DNA of 64,000 nucleotides, taken from assembly GCA_002439165.1 (NCBI GenBank), contig DJTE01000002.1, positions 162,867 to 226,866 on the forward strand. The letters run 5' to 3'. This document shows positions 41,148-50,476 of the stretch, one piece after another. How positions within the stretch are numbered: the stretch's first letter is position 1; the number at the start of each line of letters is the position of its first letter. Position numbers and translations under genes: made by a program. This stretch comes from Chryseobacterium indologenes. Its GTDB lineage: Bacteria; Bacteroidota; Bacteroidia; Flavobacteriales; Weeksellaceae. Below the pieces are notes generated by a model, which was given only the letters and a program-made list of their open reading frames with translations, searched no databases and was not told where the DNA came from.

Positions 41148-41798
41148 TTATTCGTTAATAAATTTTTCCAGGAACCCGATCAGCTTATGGCCTCCGTGGC
41201 CCCACCGGATACCGTGCCCTTCCTTTTCCCGGACTTCAAATACCAGCTCGTGTTTGTAATGAAAAAAAACATTCCACCAGGTTCTGTTGTCGAGAATATA
41301 AGTAATCTTTTCCATCACTTTTTCCTGCTTTTGGGTATTATTTCCTTTGATCTCACCCCAGAATTCATCATCCATCCTTCCGGCATGTTTTTCCCAGGCT
41401 CTCTGGGCAATGGTTATTTCACTGTTAAAAGGTTGTTGGCACGCTTCAAGCAGTGTTTCTCTAAGTGGAGGAACTGCATTTTCATCACGGATGCTGGCGG
41501 AAGTCAGGCGCTGGCCCAGGATATTCAGCCAGTGTTCAAACGGAATTTTTTCAAGCCGGACCGCTTTAACCTCATCACGAATATTGCTTCGGAATATATC
41601 GGTGAACAGATCAAAACTGTCTTTTCTGCTGATTTTTATTTCTTCATTAAAGTACGGCAGCTGCCAGTCTGCCATTTTCTCCTGAAAATTCAGGATATTA
41701 TGTTCAAGGTTACCGATATGTTCTTCAGCCAGGATTGGCCGGTATTTTTGTTTCCACGAATCTGAAAGTAAGGGAATAATGGGCTCAAACAGTTTCAT
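41148..41798 (-). CDS. Hypothetical protein paired with the DUF434-type gene
   Basis: 216 residues, acidic-aromatic, no membrane segment and no motif I recognise. It begins MKLFEPIIPLLSDSWKQKYRPILAEEHIGNLEHNILNFQEKMADWQLPYF and ends WGHGGHKLIGFLEKFINE. It starts one base after the DUF434-type stop, so the two are coupled. It ends just upstream of operator copy 3. Confidence 0.6.
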   Translation of the reverse strand: MKLFEPIIPLLSDSWKQKYRPILAEEHIGNLEHNILNFQEKMADWQLPYFNEEIKISRKDSFDLFTDIFRSNIRDEVKAVRLEKIPFEHWLNILGQRLTSASIRDENAVPPLRETLLEACQQPFNSEITIAQRAWEKHAGRMDDEFWGEIKGNNTQKQEKVMEKITYILDNRTWWNVFFHYKHELVFEVREKEGHGIRWGHGGHKLIGFLEKFINE

Positions 41799-41799
41799 T

Positions 41800-42519
41800 T
41801 CAATACATTTTTACCAGGTTTACGTCCAGCTTTTCTTCTGCGATGATATAACCAATGAGATTGAACCATGTTTTACAGTGGTCCAGAATCCATGCGTCTG
41901 AAGAAACCGAAATTTCCGCATGTTCCGCCAGAAACTGATCCGGGTTAAACTGCAGGTCTGCCTCCCAGTCCATTTTATTTTCAACGGCAAAATCAAGAAC
42001 CATCTGTTTGATTCTTCCGCTGTTGGAAACGGGTTTATCGAAAATCCAGATCAGTTTCTGAACTTCTGCTTTCTGAAAGAAAAAAGCAACAAGTTCCAGC
42101 GCTTTCTGTGTCTGGTTCACTCTTTTATAGGTACCATGAACTCCTGACAGATCACGGAAACAGCCATCCACCCCTTCAAAAAGATAAGCTCCGGAGAGCA
42201 GGCTTTCCAACAGGATCAGTATATTGAATCCATCCAGATAAATGGTCTTATCTTTAAGTTCGGCAACCTGCAACTCTTTATGTTTCCTGTTCCGGATCTG
42301 TTCTACGGATGCTGAAGCTCCACGGAATGCCTGTATCTGACGGGTTTTAAGTCTGTACCGGTTTCCTGCCAGTTCGGAAGAGGCTTTTTCGGCATAACCT
42401 CTGCTTAACAGATACTGCATATCCTGAACGGCCATTTTCAGTTTGTCAATCTGTTTTTCTGATCCGAACAGGGCATCGTCTCCTGTATTTTTTCCACGGT
42501 TTCTGTTGTTCATGCTCAA
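41800..42519 (-). CDS. DUF434/DUF5616-type protein
   Basis: 239 residues. The N-terminus DALFGSEKQIDKLKMAVQDMQYLLSRGYAEKASSELAGNRYRLKTRQ is the DUF434 signature. The rest contains KTIYLDGFNILILLESLLSGAYLFEG and IWIFDKPVSNSGRIKQMV, a PIN- or NYN-like fold with acidic residues (LDGFN, FDKP), which suggests a nuclease. Known mainly from archaea and scattered bacteria. Nuclease activity is inference. Confidence 0.72.
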   Translation of the reverse strand: MSMNNRNRGKNTGDDALFGSEKQIDKLKMAVQDMQYLLSRGYAEKASSELAGNRYRLKTRQIQAFRGASASVEQIRNRKHKELQVAELKDKTIYLDGFNILILLESLLSGAYLFEGVDGCFRDLSGVHGTYKRVNQTQKALELVAFFFQKAEVQKLIWIFDKPVSNSGRIKQMVLDFAVENKMDWEADLQFNPDQFLAEHAEISVSSDAWILDHCKTWFNLIGYIIAEEKLDVNLVKMY

Positions 42520-42564
42520 AAATAGAATTTTTATGGCAATGGGAAGTTTTTTTCTTTTCTGAAA

Positions 42565-42800
42565 TGATTAATAAAGATTCACGCAAAGTTTATGAATAAT
42601 TCCACTTTATTTTAAGTGGTCAAAGGGATACGACTTCGTCGCTGATGAAGCAGTGCTTATCCCTACGCTTCGGCCAATCAGCTTATTTTTATTTTCTCGC
42701 TGATCCGGCATATTACGCAGATCTTAAAATATCCCTATAAAAGTAATAATGTCCTCTCTATTTAAGTTTAAAGATTCAAAAAAATCTGCTCATTCTGCTG
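42565..42800. repeat. Interspersed repeats (families 4 and 1)
   Basis: CACGCAAAGTTTATGAATAA ... GACTTCGTCGCTGATGAAGC matches 35810-35960. Further on, AAAATCTGCTCATTCTGCTGA is a family-1 half. No gene is visible in the 440-bp gap except the divergent start of the lipoprotein gene. Confidence 0.5.
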
Positions 42801-42960
42801 AATCCGAGGGAGAAAAATTTTCAGCATCAGTGTTTTTTTCTGATTTTAAACAGGCTCAAATGCTTTTTTAAAAGTAAATAAGGGCGTAAACTGAGATAAG
42901 TAATATAAAGAAAGATTGCTTTCAGATATTTTGTATTTTTAGCGGAAATGCATTTCTGAT

Positions 42961-43818
42961 ATGAAAAGGGTTTATTCAATTTTGTTTTTTCTCTTATTTT
43001 TTTCTCCTGCTCTGTTTCTTTTAAGCTGTGAATATAAGGTGAAAGGAAACAGATCCGGCTCAAAGGAAGGTTCTGATAAAAGAGTACTGAACAATGTAAA
43101 GAACTTTGATGAAAATACAAAAACCATTCACGTTCTTGTGGCTTTATGTGATAACAAATACCAGGGAATTGTACCTGTTCCTGAGAAGATCGGAAACGGG
43201 CAGGATCCTGATCAGAATCTGTATTGGGGAGCTGCTTACGGAGTCCGTACTTATTTTAAGAAGAGTAGAGAATGGAAGCTTTTAAAGTCGGAGAAAAAGG
43301 ATTCTGTACGAATGGAGAGGCTTATTTTTCAGAATATTCCTGATAAAAATTACTATCTGGTAGCAGATGCCTATGACGGTAAATATATTGAAAACTGTAC
43401 CCGGGATTTTTTCCACAGCAGTTCCGGACAGCTGAAAGATGTAATGAATATAAACGGAAAACGGATCGGGATCTATGGAAATTCAAGACTCGTTTCGTAT
43501 ATCGGACATGACGGGCTGATGGATTTTCAATTACCGGAATCTTTTAAAAACACAGACGGAAAAACCCGGGACTGTATTATTTTAGCCTGTTACAGCAAGA
43601 AGTTTTTTTCACCTCAGCTAAAAGATACCCATGCTAATCCTTTGCTGTGGACTACTCATCTCATGGCTCCGGAGGCTTATATTCTGCATGATGCCCTGAC
43701 AGGATATGTAAAAGATGAATCGGGGGAACAGATCAGAACCCGTGCAGCTTCCGCCTACTCCAAATATCAGAAATGCAGTGAGAAAGCGGCCAGAAACCTG
43801 CTGGTGAGCGGATGGTGA
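42961..43818 (+). CDS. Hypothetical lipoprotein
   Basis: 285 residues. Signal peptide MKRVYSILFFLLFFSPALFL with lipobox LLSC (Cys near 23). The mature part reads TIHVLVALCDNKYQGIVPVPEKIGNGQDPDQNLYWGAAYGVRTYF and continues with a conserved-looking IGHDGLMDFQLP. The fold is suggestive of a caspase or peptidase-like Rossmann unit, but I see no reliable catalytic dyad. Function unknown. Monocistronic. Confidence 0.65.
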   Translation: MKRVYSILFFLLFFSPALFLLSCEYKVKGNRSGSKEGSDKRVLNNVKNFDENTKTIHVLVALCDNKYQGIVPVPEKIGNGQDPDQNLYWGAAYGVRTYFKKSREWKLLKSEKKDSVRMERLIFQNIPDKNYYLVADAYDGKYIENCTRDFFHSSSGQLKDVMNINGKRIGIYGNSRLVSYIGHDGLMDFQLPESFKNTDGKTRDCIILACYSKKFFSPQLKDTHANPLLWTTHLMAPEAYILHDALTGYVKDESGEQIRTRAASAYSKYQKCSEKAARNLLVSGW

Positions 43819-43957
43819 TATTCTGATTTTTCAACTTTATCCAAAGATTAATAACTCTAATAATCCTCAGTGATATTTTTTACAAAAAAAGAGATATTTC
43901 GTACAAAGTTTTGATATTCATAAAGGAATAAGTTTGCAGAGATTTAAAAATCCAATT

Positions 43958-44809
43958 ATGAATACATTGAAAAAATTATTTTACCTGTTTGCAGCTGTAT
44001 TTTTTTCTGCTGCTTTTGTATCATGCTCTGATAATGATGAGATTATCACTGAGCAGCTGACTCCCTCACAGACTCTTTCTTCCACTCCCTGGGAAACTAC
44101 GGGAGCTAAGGACAGAAACGGGCAATCTGTTGATCTGAACAACGCCAGTGTAAACGGCTATGTAGGTTTTGCTTACTTTAAAGGTGACGGCAGTTTTGTA
44201 ATTTACGGGCTTAATGATGCGATCAGATCGAGAGGTACCTGGTCGGTAGATGCTTTGGGAACCAAGAGAACGATTACGGCATTGAATCCGGACGGAACAA
44301 CAATTTTCACCCGTGATGTAGAGATTCTTGTTCTTAACCGTAATGAATTTACATACAGAATCCGTCCAAATGCGGCAGATCAGTCAATCTATTATGACAT
44401 TATCCACACCAGAACACCACATGCCGAGCCTGCTAACGGACAGCTTACGCTTGCTTCCACTCCCTGGGAAACTACCGGAGCCAAGAACAGCAGCGGGCAG
44501 CCGGTTGCTTTAAGTGATGCAAGTGTTGCCGGGTTTGTAGGATATTCTTATTTCAAAGCCAATGGAACTTACACCATTTACGGATTAAATAATGTTTTAA
44601 GGTCTAAAGGAACATGGTCTATTTCCGCGGACGGAAAGAAAAGAACCATCACAGCTCTGGATGATGCAGGGAATGTACTTTTCACCCGTATAGTTGATAT
44701 TCTTACCTTAAACAGTAATGAGTTTACTTACAGAATTATTCCTGATGCAGCGAACCCTTCCGTATATTATGATATTATCCATACGAAGGTAAACCATCTG
44801 GAACCATAG
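43958..44809 (+). CDS. Lipoprotein with two DUF4822-type repeats
   Basis: 283 residues from ATG 43958 (MNTLKKLFYLFAAVFFSAAFVSC, lipobox Cys at 23). An upstream in-frame ATG at 43934 would break the signal peptide. It has two homologous domains of about 125 residues, each starting L-SSTPWETTGAK and containing GY-GFAYFK-DGS--IYGLN and RS-GTWS (about 35-155 and 160-283). Outer-membrane lipoprotein of unknown function; repeats nearly 60% alike by eye. Followed by a strong terminator. Confidence 0.8.
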   Translation: MNTLKKLFYLFAAVFFSAAFVSCSDNDEIITEQLTPSQTLSSTPWETTGAKDRNGQSVDLNNASVNGYVGFAYFKGDGSFVIYGLNDAIRSRGTWSVDALGTKRTITALNPDGTTIFTRDVEILVLNRNEFTYRIRPNAADQSIYYDIIHTRTPHAEPANGQLTLASTPWETTGAKNSSGQPVALSDASVAGFVGYSYFKANGTYTIYGLNNVLRSKGTWSISADGKKRTITALDDAGNVLFTRIVDILTLNSNEFTYRIIPDAANPSVYYDIIHTKVNHLEP

Positions 44810-44837
44810 ATATTTTTTAAGTTAGTTGATGATGAAT

Positions 44838-44877
44838 GATGAAGCCTGCTTTCCGGAGCAGGCTTCCGTTTTTTATA
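44838..44877 (+). terminator. Rho-independent terminator
   Basis: GAAGCCTGCT-TTCCGG-AGCAGGCTTC then CGTTTTTT. Confidence 0.85.
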
Positions 44878-44878
44878 G

Positions 44879-45925
44879 CTATTTGCAATCTTCCCACCAT
44901 TTTTTCCAGGCCACTTTTCCCAACTGATCCAGGTCCGTTTTTTCACCGATCATCGGAAGGGTAACCGGCTGGTTATGTTCTTCCGCATATTCTGAAACAA
45001 GAGCCAGGGGTTCATACCACGGATGCTGGGCTAATTTAAATTTTGAATTGTGAACAGGAATGAAGTTTTCGGCTTTCAGCTCTTTTACTTCCTGAAGGAT
45101 CTGTTCGGGCAGGCTGTGGATATAAGGCCATTTTTCATTATACTGTCCGCACTCCATTACAGCCAGATCGAAGGGGCCGTATTGATCCCCGATTTCGGAG
45201 AAATGGCTTCCGTAACCGCTGTCGCCGCCCAGGAAAAAATTTCCGGATGGAGTTTTTAAAACAAAGGAGGTCCATAACGAGATATTTCTGTTGAGCAGTC
45301 TTCCTGAAAAGTGTCTTGCCGGAGTGAGGGTAAGCCTAAAACCTTCGGCAATATCTATACTTTCCCACCAGTTTTTTTCAATGATTTTATCAGCAGGCCA
45401 TCCCCAGTATTCAAAATGCTGACCGGTTCCCAAACCGCATATTATTTTTCCTGTTTTATCTTTCAGGGCCTGAACGGTTGTATAATCCAGGTGGTCCCAA
45501 TGATCGTGGGAGATGAGCAGGAAGTCTATATCCGGCATATGTTCCGGTTTGTAGTAATCTGCTCCCGGAAACGCTTTTATGGAACCCGGCATGGGTGATG
45601 CGTTACCACTGAATACGGGATCTATCAGAAACTTTTTACCATCAATCTGGATAAAATAGGAACTGTGCCCGAACCATACCAATATGTTTTCTTCAGGCCT
45701 GAGATTTTTAAGGTCTGTTGTAATAAACGGAAGCGGTGCTGCCGGGGTTGTATTTTCTATTTTGCACAAACTGCTCAGGAGTGCTTTGGTCATGCTTTCT
45801 CCTTCCAGTAAAGCGGGTGTGGGAAGTATATTCTGAAATCTTCCGTTGAGATAATTGGGAAGGGTACCGAAGTATTCTTTTCTTTTTTCGTCCGGGAACT
45901 GCCCGAGCTGTTTTACTAAATTCAT
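44879..45925 (-). CDS. MBL-fold metallo-hydrolase (UlaG/NAPE-PLD-like)
   Basis: 348 residues. NILVWFGHSSYFIQIDGKKFLIDPVF opens the domain. LLISHDHWDHLD (HxHxDH, about residue 153), RHFSGR (about 218), FLGGDSGYG (Asp near 250) and FIPVHNSKF (His near 298) complete the metal site. It resembles lactonase/phospholipase-type MBLs. 12 bp downstream of the antiporter, so likely cotranscribed. Confidence 0.87.
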   Translation of the reverse strand: MNLVKQLGQFPDEKRKEYFGTLPNYLNGRFQNILPTPALLEGESMTKALLSSLCKIENTTPAAPLPFITTDLKNLRPEENILVWFGHSSYFIQIDGKKFLIDPVFSGNASPMPGSIKAFPGADYYKPEHMPDIDFLLISHDHWDHLDYTTVQALKDKTGKIICGLGTGQHFEYWGWPADKIIEKNWWESIDIAEGFRLTLTPARHFSGRLLNRNISLWTSFVLKTPSGNFFLGGDSGYGSHFSEIGDQYGPFDLAVMECGQYNEKWPYIHSLPEQILQEVKELKAENFIPVHNSKFKLAQHPWYEPLALVSEYAEEHNQPVTLPMIGEKTDLDQLGKVAWKKWWEDCK

Positions 45926-45937
45926 AGCTGTATTTTT

Positions 45938-47518
45938 TTACATTCTGAGCCTTTCTTCTTCCAGATCGAGCCTTGTGAGATAATGTCTTATGTATTCTTC
46001 GTCTATATGGGAATTCCGTCTGTTTTCCTCTCTGAGCCAGATTCTCTGCTGTTCCAGGGTTTCAAAATAAATTTCTTTGGCTTTATCGGAAAGCGTGTGG
46101 GTGGAATCTTCTTTATCTTCCTGCTCCCAGCGGTCCATCAGCCTGTTGAAATATTCGTTTTCACTGCGTCTTTCCTTATAATTTTCATTGAGATAGTCTA
46201 AGGCTACACGGCGCATTCCTTTTCTTAAAAAATGTTCTGATTCTTCTTCGGACATGTAACTGCTTTCAGATTCGGAGAGTCTGAGTTTTTTTATCAGCGC
46301 AGGCAGTGTGAGCCCCTGAACAATTAATGTCATCAGAATAACGACGAATGTTATGAAGAGGATAAGGTCCCGGTGCGGGAAAGGCTGCCCGTTTTCCATA
46401 ATTACCGGAATAGACAGTGCTGCTGCCAGGGAAACCACTCCCCGCATTCCGGTCCATCCCATCAGCAGGGGTGCTTTCATTCCCGGATCCCTGTCTGCCA
46501 CATTGATGAAGTTTCTCATGATGAGTGTAACCAATACGGCTCCGAAAGAGGCCAGAAAACGGACTAAAATCAAAACTGCTGTCACCAGTACTCCATAACC
46601 GACTGCTTCAGACAGGCTGATTCCTTCTTTTTTCAACCCGACCATAATTTCCGGTAAATCCAGCCCAATGAGCAGAAATACGATTCCATTGATGAGAAAT
46701 ACAAAACTCTCCCAAACGTTGGAGCCTTTGAGCCGTGATTCTGAGGTACGGAATATTTCATGTCTCCTGACGGAGAGATACAGTCCTCCGCTTACCACTG
46801 CCAGTACACCGGAAGCATGAACTTCTTCAGCCGCAATATACATGACATAGGGTGCCACCAGGCTCAATATGGCATCCATATTGACATCGGTAGGAAATAT
46901 TTTTTCAATTTTCAAAAATAAAAATGCCAGTACCAGGCCTGTTCCCAGCCCTCCGAATATCATCCATCCAAAACTTAATGCGGCCTCCTGCCACACAAAC
47001 TGTCCCGTAGCTACGGCTACCATAGCAAACCGGAAGACGATAAGTGAGGAGGCATCGTTGAAAAGGCTCTCTCCTTCCAATACTGTGGATACGTTTTTGG
47101 GAACTTTCACAAATTTCAGAATAGCTCCGGCACTTACAGCATCGGGCGGGGAAACAATTCCTCCCAGCACAAATCCTAATGCCAGCGAAAATCCGGGAAT
47201 AAATGAATTGGCTACCAAAGCTACCGATATAGCGGTAAGAAATACTACAATGAAAGCAAAGCTGGTAATGATCCGCCTAAGTTTCCATATTTCTTTCCAT
47301 GAAACGGCAAAGGCGGCTTCATATAGCAATGGTGGCAGGAAAATGATAAAAATGAGTTCGGGATCAATCTTCAGAACGGGCAAACCGGGGATAAAACTGA
47401 TCAGAAGCCCGGCAATCACCAGAATGATCGGGTAAGCCACTTTCAGGCGGTTGGCCAGCATAATTGAACTGATAATCACCATAACCAGTCCCAGATAATA
47501 AATAAAATTTTCCACCAT
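45938..47518 (-). CDS. Na+/H+ antiporter, CPA1 family
   Basis: 526 residues with about 12 membrane helices over 1-410. Diagnostic motifs: LGGIVSPPDAVSAGAIL, LEGESLFNDASSLIVFRF (the ND motif of electroneutral CPA1 exchangers, Asp near 155) and GWTGMRGVVSLAAALSIP. A charged cytosolic tail of about 110 residues follows. Exchanges Na+ or K+ for H+ across the inner membrane for pH and ion homeostasis. Confidence 0.92.
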   Translation of the reverse strand: MVENFIYYLGLVMVIISSIMLANRLKVAYPIILVIAGLLISFIPGLPVLKIDPELIFIIFLPPLLYEAAFAVSWKEIWKLRRIITSFAFIVVFLTAISVALVANSFIPGFSLALGFVLGGIVSPPDAVSAGAILKFVKVPKNVSTVLEGESLFNDASSLIVFRFAMVAVATGQFVWQEAALSFGWMIFGGLGTGLVLAFLFLKIEKIFPTDVNMDAILSLVAPYVMYIAAEEVHASGVLAVVSGGLYLSVRRHEIFRTSESRLKGSNVWESFVFLINGIVFLLIGLDLPEIMVGLKKEGISLSEAVGYGVLVTAVLILVRFLASFGAVLVTLIMRNFINVADRDPGMKAPLLMGWTGMRGVVSLAAALSIPVIMENGQPFPHRDLILFITFVVILMTLIVQGLTLPALIKKLRLSESESSYMSEEESEHFLRKGMRRVALDYLNENYKERRSENEYFNRLMDRWEQEDKEDSTHTLSDKAKEIYFETLEQQRIWLREENRRNSHIDEEYIRHYLTRLDLEEERLRM

Positions 47519-47579
47519 TGTTTTTAATTTATTTTGAATCCAGTCGTCTTTTAATTAAAGCTGTTTAAACCTTTTTATT

Positions 47580-47780
47580 AAACCACAAACCGATGGTTCC
47601 ACGTAGCCAAAAGTCACAAAAGCTTTATTTAAAAAACTTTAGTGATTTTTAAGTTTAAATATTTTGCGCACAGAAGTTCACATAAGTCTTCAAAAAATTT
47701 TGATTTTTATTCTTCTGAGAATTTTTATCATATCTAACATCTGTGCAAATAGCTTTTGTTCCTTTGTGGTTAAGCTTAAA
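47580..47780. repeat. Interspersed repeat, family 2
   Basis: TTTGCGCACAGAAGTTCACATAAG and AACCACAAA are shared with 16255-16460 and 49015-49080. No gene or other motif is seen in the rest of the gap 47519-47957. Confidence 0.5.
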
Positions 47781-47957
47781 ACAAGTTTATTTTATGAAAA
47801 CTGATTTTTTCTAAATAAATATAAGAATTGACAGGGATGTATGGAAATATTTTTTGTATTAATCTGAGTTCGGGTTAAGGAGTGGCTGGAAGTTACTTTT
47901 AATTACAGGCATTAAAAGCCACCAGAACATCGGATTAAATAAAAACAGGGTGATAAA

Positions 47958-47990
47958 AATGCGGCCTTTTCTTTTATAGAGCCGCATTTT
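47958..47990 (-). terminator. Terminator after hydrolase gene
   Basis: On the minus strand AATGCGGC ... GCCGCATT followed by TTTAT. Confidence 0.65.
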
Positions 47991-47994
47991 CAGT

Positions 47995-48921
47995 TTAAAG
48001 GTTTTCTCTGAAGAAAGGAATTACTTTTTCCATTGCCTGTTTTACAGGTTCGGGCTGATCATACAGTTGGTAATGGGAATATCCTTTGATAACCAGCAAT
48101 TCTTTCTTTTCGGATGCGGCTCTTCTTATGATTTCGTATCCGTCTCTGTAAGCACCGAAACCTCCCGGCTTATCTCCTATTACCACCAGAATAGGCTGCG
48201 TTAATAAGGTTTCGCTTAAATAGAAAGCATCCCAGCCCATTCCTGCGGCCATACGGGAATATACTGCACTGGTTGCCCCACCGGGGGCCTGTCCTCGTTG
48301 GGTTTTGTAATAATCTGTGGCTTCCAGCACGTCTATATCTTCAATTCCTGCCTGTTTTCCTGCTTCCACCGAATCCGGAAGCATATTGATGGTCAGCAGA
48401 TCCCCTCCTCTGACTTCTGCTGAACGTTGTGCTGTAACATTATTAAGCACATCCATTGGACTTCCACCTGCAAAACCGTCTCTCAGTAAACGGCCGAAGT
48501 TCACCCCGGTAATGGAAACCACTGCTTTGATCCTGCGTTCCGTCATGGCAATATTCAGGGAATATCCTCCGCCGCCGCAAATTCCCAGGATTCCTATTCT
48601 ATCGGCATCCACGTAAGGAAGGGTTTCCAGATAATCAATGGCATAGCGAACGTCATCTGTTCTCTGGTACGGGTTTTCGATATATCTTGGTGTACCTTCG
48701 CTTTCTCCCTGAAAGGAGGCATCAAATGCCAATACTACAAATCCTGCTTCGGCCAGGGCTTTTCCATAGACATTTCCTGCGGTCTGCTCTTTGCAGCTTC
48801 CGATGGGATGCATGGATATTACAGTCGGATATTTTTTATTTTCATCGAAATCTGCCGGGAAAAGAAGAATTCCTGCGTTGTCCCAGGCAATATTTTTAAA
48901 TTTTACTGCTTGTATGTTCAT
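47995..48921 (-). CDS. Alpha/beta hydrolase with Cys nucleophile (YcjY/dienelactone hydrolase-like), copy 1
   Basis: 308 residues. SMHPIGSCKEQTAGNVYGKALAE is the oxyanion region. The nucleophile elbow is GICGGGG with Cys in place of Ser (near 112), as in dienelactone-hydrolase-type enzymes. VVIGDKPGG (acid loop) and GYSHYQLYD (His near 285) follow. About 45% alike by eye to the gene at 49107. Soluble, substrate unknown. Confidence 0.85.
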   Translation of the reverse strand: MNIQAVKFKNIAWDNAGILLFPADFDENKKYPTVISMHPIGSCKEQTAGNVYGKALAEAGFVVLAFDASFQGESEGTPRYIENPYQRTDDVRYAIDYLETLPYVDADRIGILGICGGGGYSLNIAMTERRIKAVVSITGVNFGRLLRDGFAGGSPMDVLNNVTAQRSAEVRGGDLLTINMLPDSVEAGKQAGIEDIDVLEATDYYKTQRGQAPGGATSAVYSRMAAGMGWDAFYLSETLLTQPILVVIGDKPGGFGAYRDGYEIIRRAASEKKELLVIKGYSHYQLYDQPEPVKQAMEKVIPFFRENL

Positions 48922-49106
48922 TTTAACTATTTTTTATCTGACTGAGTTTTAATAGGGGTGAAATCTATGTAGAACGATTAGCTGTAACAGATTTTACCCT
49001 TAATTTTATTGAGTTTAATATTTTATGCAGAGAAGTTCACTTTAGCTGAGAATCAAAGATTCTCAAATATTAAGAGTTTTTTCCGTTGATGAATTCAGGG
49101 GCCTTA

Positions 49107-50030
49107 TTAAACCAGCTTTTCCTGAAAGAACAGTACCAATCGGGCAACTGCTTCGCTGACGTAGTTTTCCCTGTCGTATAAAGACATATGGTTGGCTCCT
49201 TCTATGATATATTTTCTTTTATCGGATGTTGCCGCTCTTTCCAGAAGGTCATCGCTCATCCATGCGCTTCCTGCCATACTTCCTACTATGGCCAGTAACG
49301 GTTGTGTGAAAAAGGCTTCGGCTTTGTTGTATGCATCATAGGAAATGATCTGGGTAAGGCTTCTTGCAGTGGCAAATCCCGGCGCGGCAGGATGTTGACA
49401 GCGGTCTGTATGGTAATACTCCCAGGCTTCTCTGAGTTCTTCGTTAGGGGCATCTTCTTCTTTCATCGGTGCCAATGGAATGGTCTGCACTTCAGGGCTG
49501 CCTGCATCTGCTGTTCTGGCATTGGAACCAGCGATTAAATAAGGCAGTGCATCTGCATCTTTTACATTGTTTTCCCAGCCGTTTCTGAACATGGAACCAA
49601 TATTTACGGCACTTACCATTCCGACAGCCTTAATTCTATGGTCGTTGATGGCTGCATTGGCTGTATATCCTGCTCCCGCACAGATTCCCATAGCGCCAAT
49701 ATTACCGGTATCGATATATGACAGTGTGGTAAGATAGTCGATTACTGCGCTTACATCTTCTGTTCTGATGTAAGGATTTTCCAGCTGGCGGGGCTCTCCC
49801 GTACTTTCTCCCTGATAAGAGGCATCATAAGCAACCGTTATGAAACCTTCTCCGGCAAGTTTGCCGGCATAGAGGCCTGCCGTCTGCTCTTTTACGCCTC
49901 CTCCCGGATGGGAAACCACTATTGCGGGGTATTTTTTGTTCTGATCGAATCCTTCAGGGAAATTGATAATTGCTGATAAGATGATTCCCTGTCCGTTCTG
50001 ATTTTTAATGCTGATTTTTTCCTGTGACAT
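49107..50030 (-). CDS. Alpha/beta hydrolase with Cys nucleophile, copy 2
   Basis: 307 residues. It is the tandem paralogue of 47995-48921: VVSHPGGGVKEQTAGLYAGKLA, GICAGAGYTANAA (Cys elbow), LAIVGSMAGSAWMSDDL and EGANHMSLYDRENYV. Transcribed the same way; an AraC regulator lies 450 bp upstream on the same strand and may control both. Confidence 0.85.
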   Translation of the reverse strand: MSQEKISIKNQNGQGIILSAIINFPEGFDQNKKYPAIVVSHPGGGVKEQTAGLYAGKLAGEGFITVAYDASYQGESTGEPRQLENPYIRTEDVSAVIDYLTTLSYIDTGNIGAMGICAGAGYTANAAINDHRIKAVGMVSAVNIGSMFRNGWENNVKDADALPYLIAGSNARTADAGSPEVQTIPLAPMKEEDAPNEELREAWEYYHTDRCQHPAAPGFATARSLTQIISYDAYNKAEAFFTQPLLAIVGSMAGSAWMSDDLLERAATSDKRKYIIEGANHMSLYDRENYVSEAVARLVLFFQEKLV

Positions 50031-50329
50031 GACTTTATATTTTATGAGTTAATAATGAGATGGAAGATGGAGGAATGGGAGATGGAAGACTTGATATTCT
50101 GTTATTTTTCGATTTGTCTTTTTATCTATTATTTCTCAATCCTGTTCTCTTCTTTTTTGATATATCAAAGGTATGGAGAGGTATGGCTTCAAAACGGAGA
50201 CATATTACTCGAAAACAGATACATTTTACCTTTTTGCATTCAACCTCAAATGTTGGCAGAGATTTATTGGGATTTGTTATGAGAGCCCCTATTGACCGGA
50301 AAGGAATCATATTGAAATAATGACATTAT

Positions 50330-50445
50330 TCATAGCCTTGATAGCAACGGTTACCCCGCAGCAAGAGCCGGAAAGCGGGAGGATTGAAGGTGGAAAGCCC
50401 TGGTGTGAGGAGTATGAGTGGATAGCAGGATAAAGCTCCTGAAAA
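50330..50445. repeat. Possible repeat remnant
   Basis: The segment GCAACGGTTACCCCGCAGCAAGAGCC ... GGATAGCAGGATAAAGCTCC has higher GC than its surroundings and the look of a flavobacterial intergenic repeat. There is no second copy in this window, so this is tentative. The remaining 50040-50330 holds nothing I can name. Confidence 0.25.
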
Positions 50446-50449
50446 AAAA

Positions 50450-50476
50450 TAAAGACAGCTCATGGGAACTGTCTTT
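50450..50476 (-). terminator. Terminator after AraC gene
   Basis: On the minus strand AAGACAG-ttcccatgag-CTGTCTT followed by TATTTTTTTT. Confidence 0.75.

Noticed and set aside
42827..43120. Minus-strand 97-codon frame before the lipoprotein
   Set aside because: Low-complexity, overlapping the start and signal peptide of the plus-strand lipoprotein.
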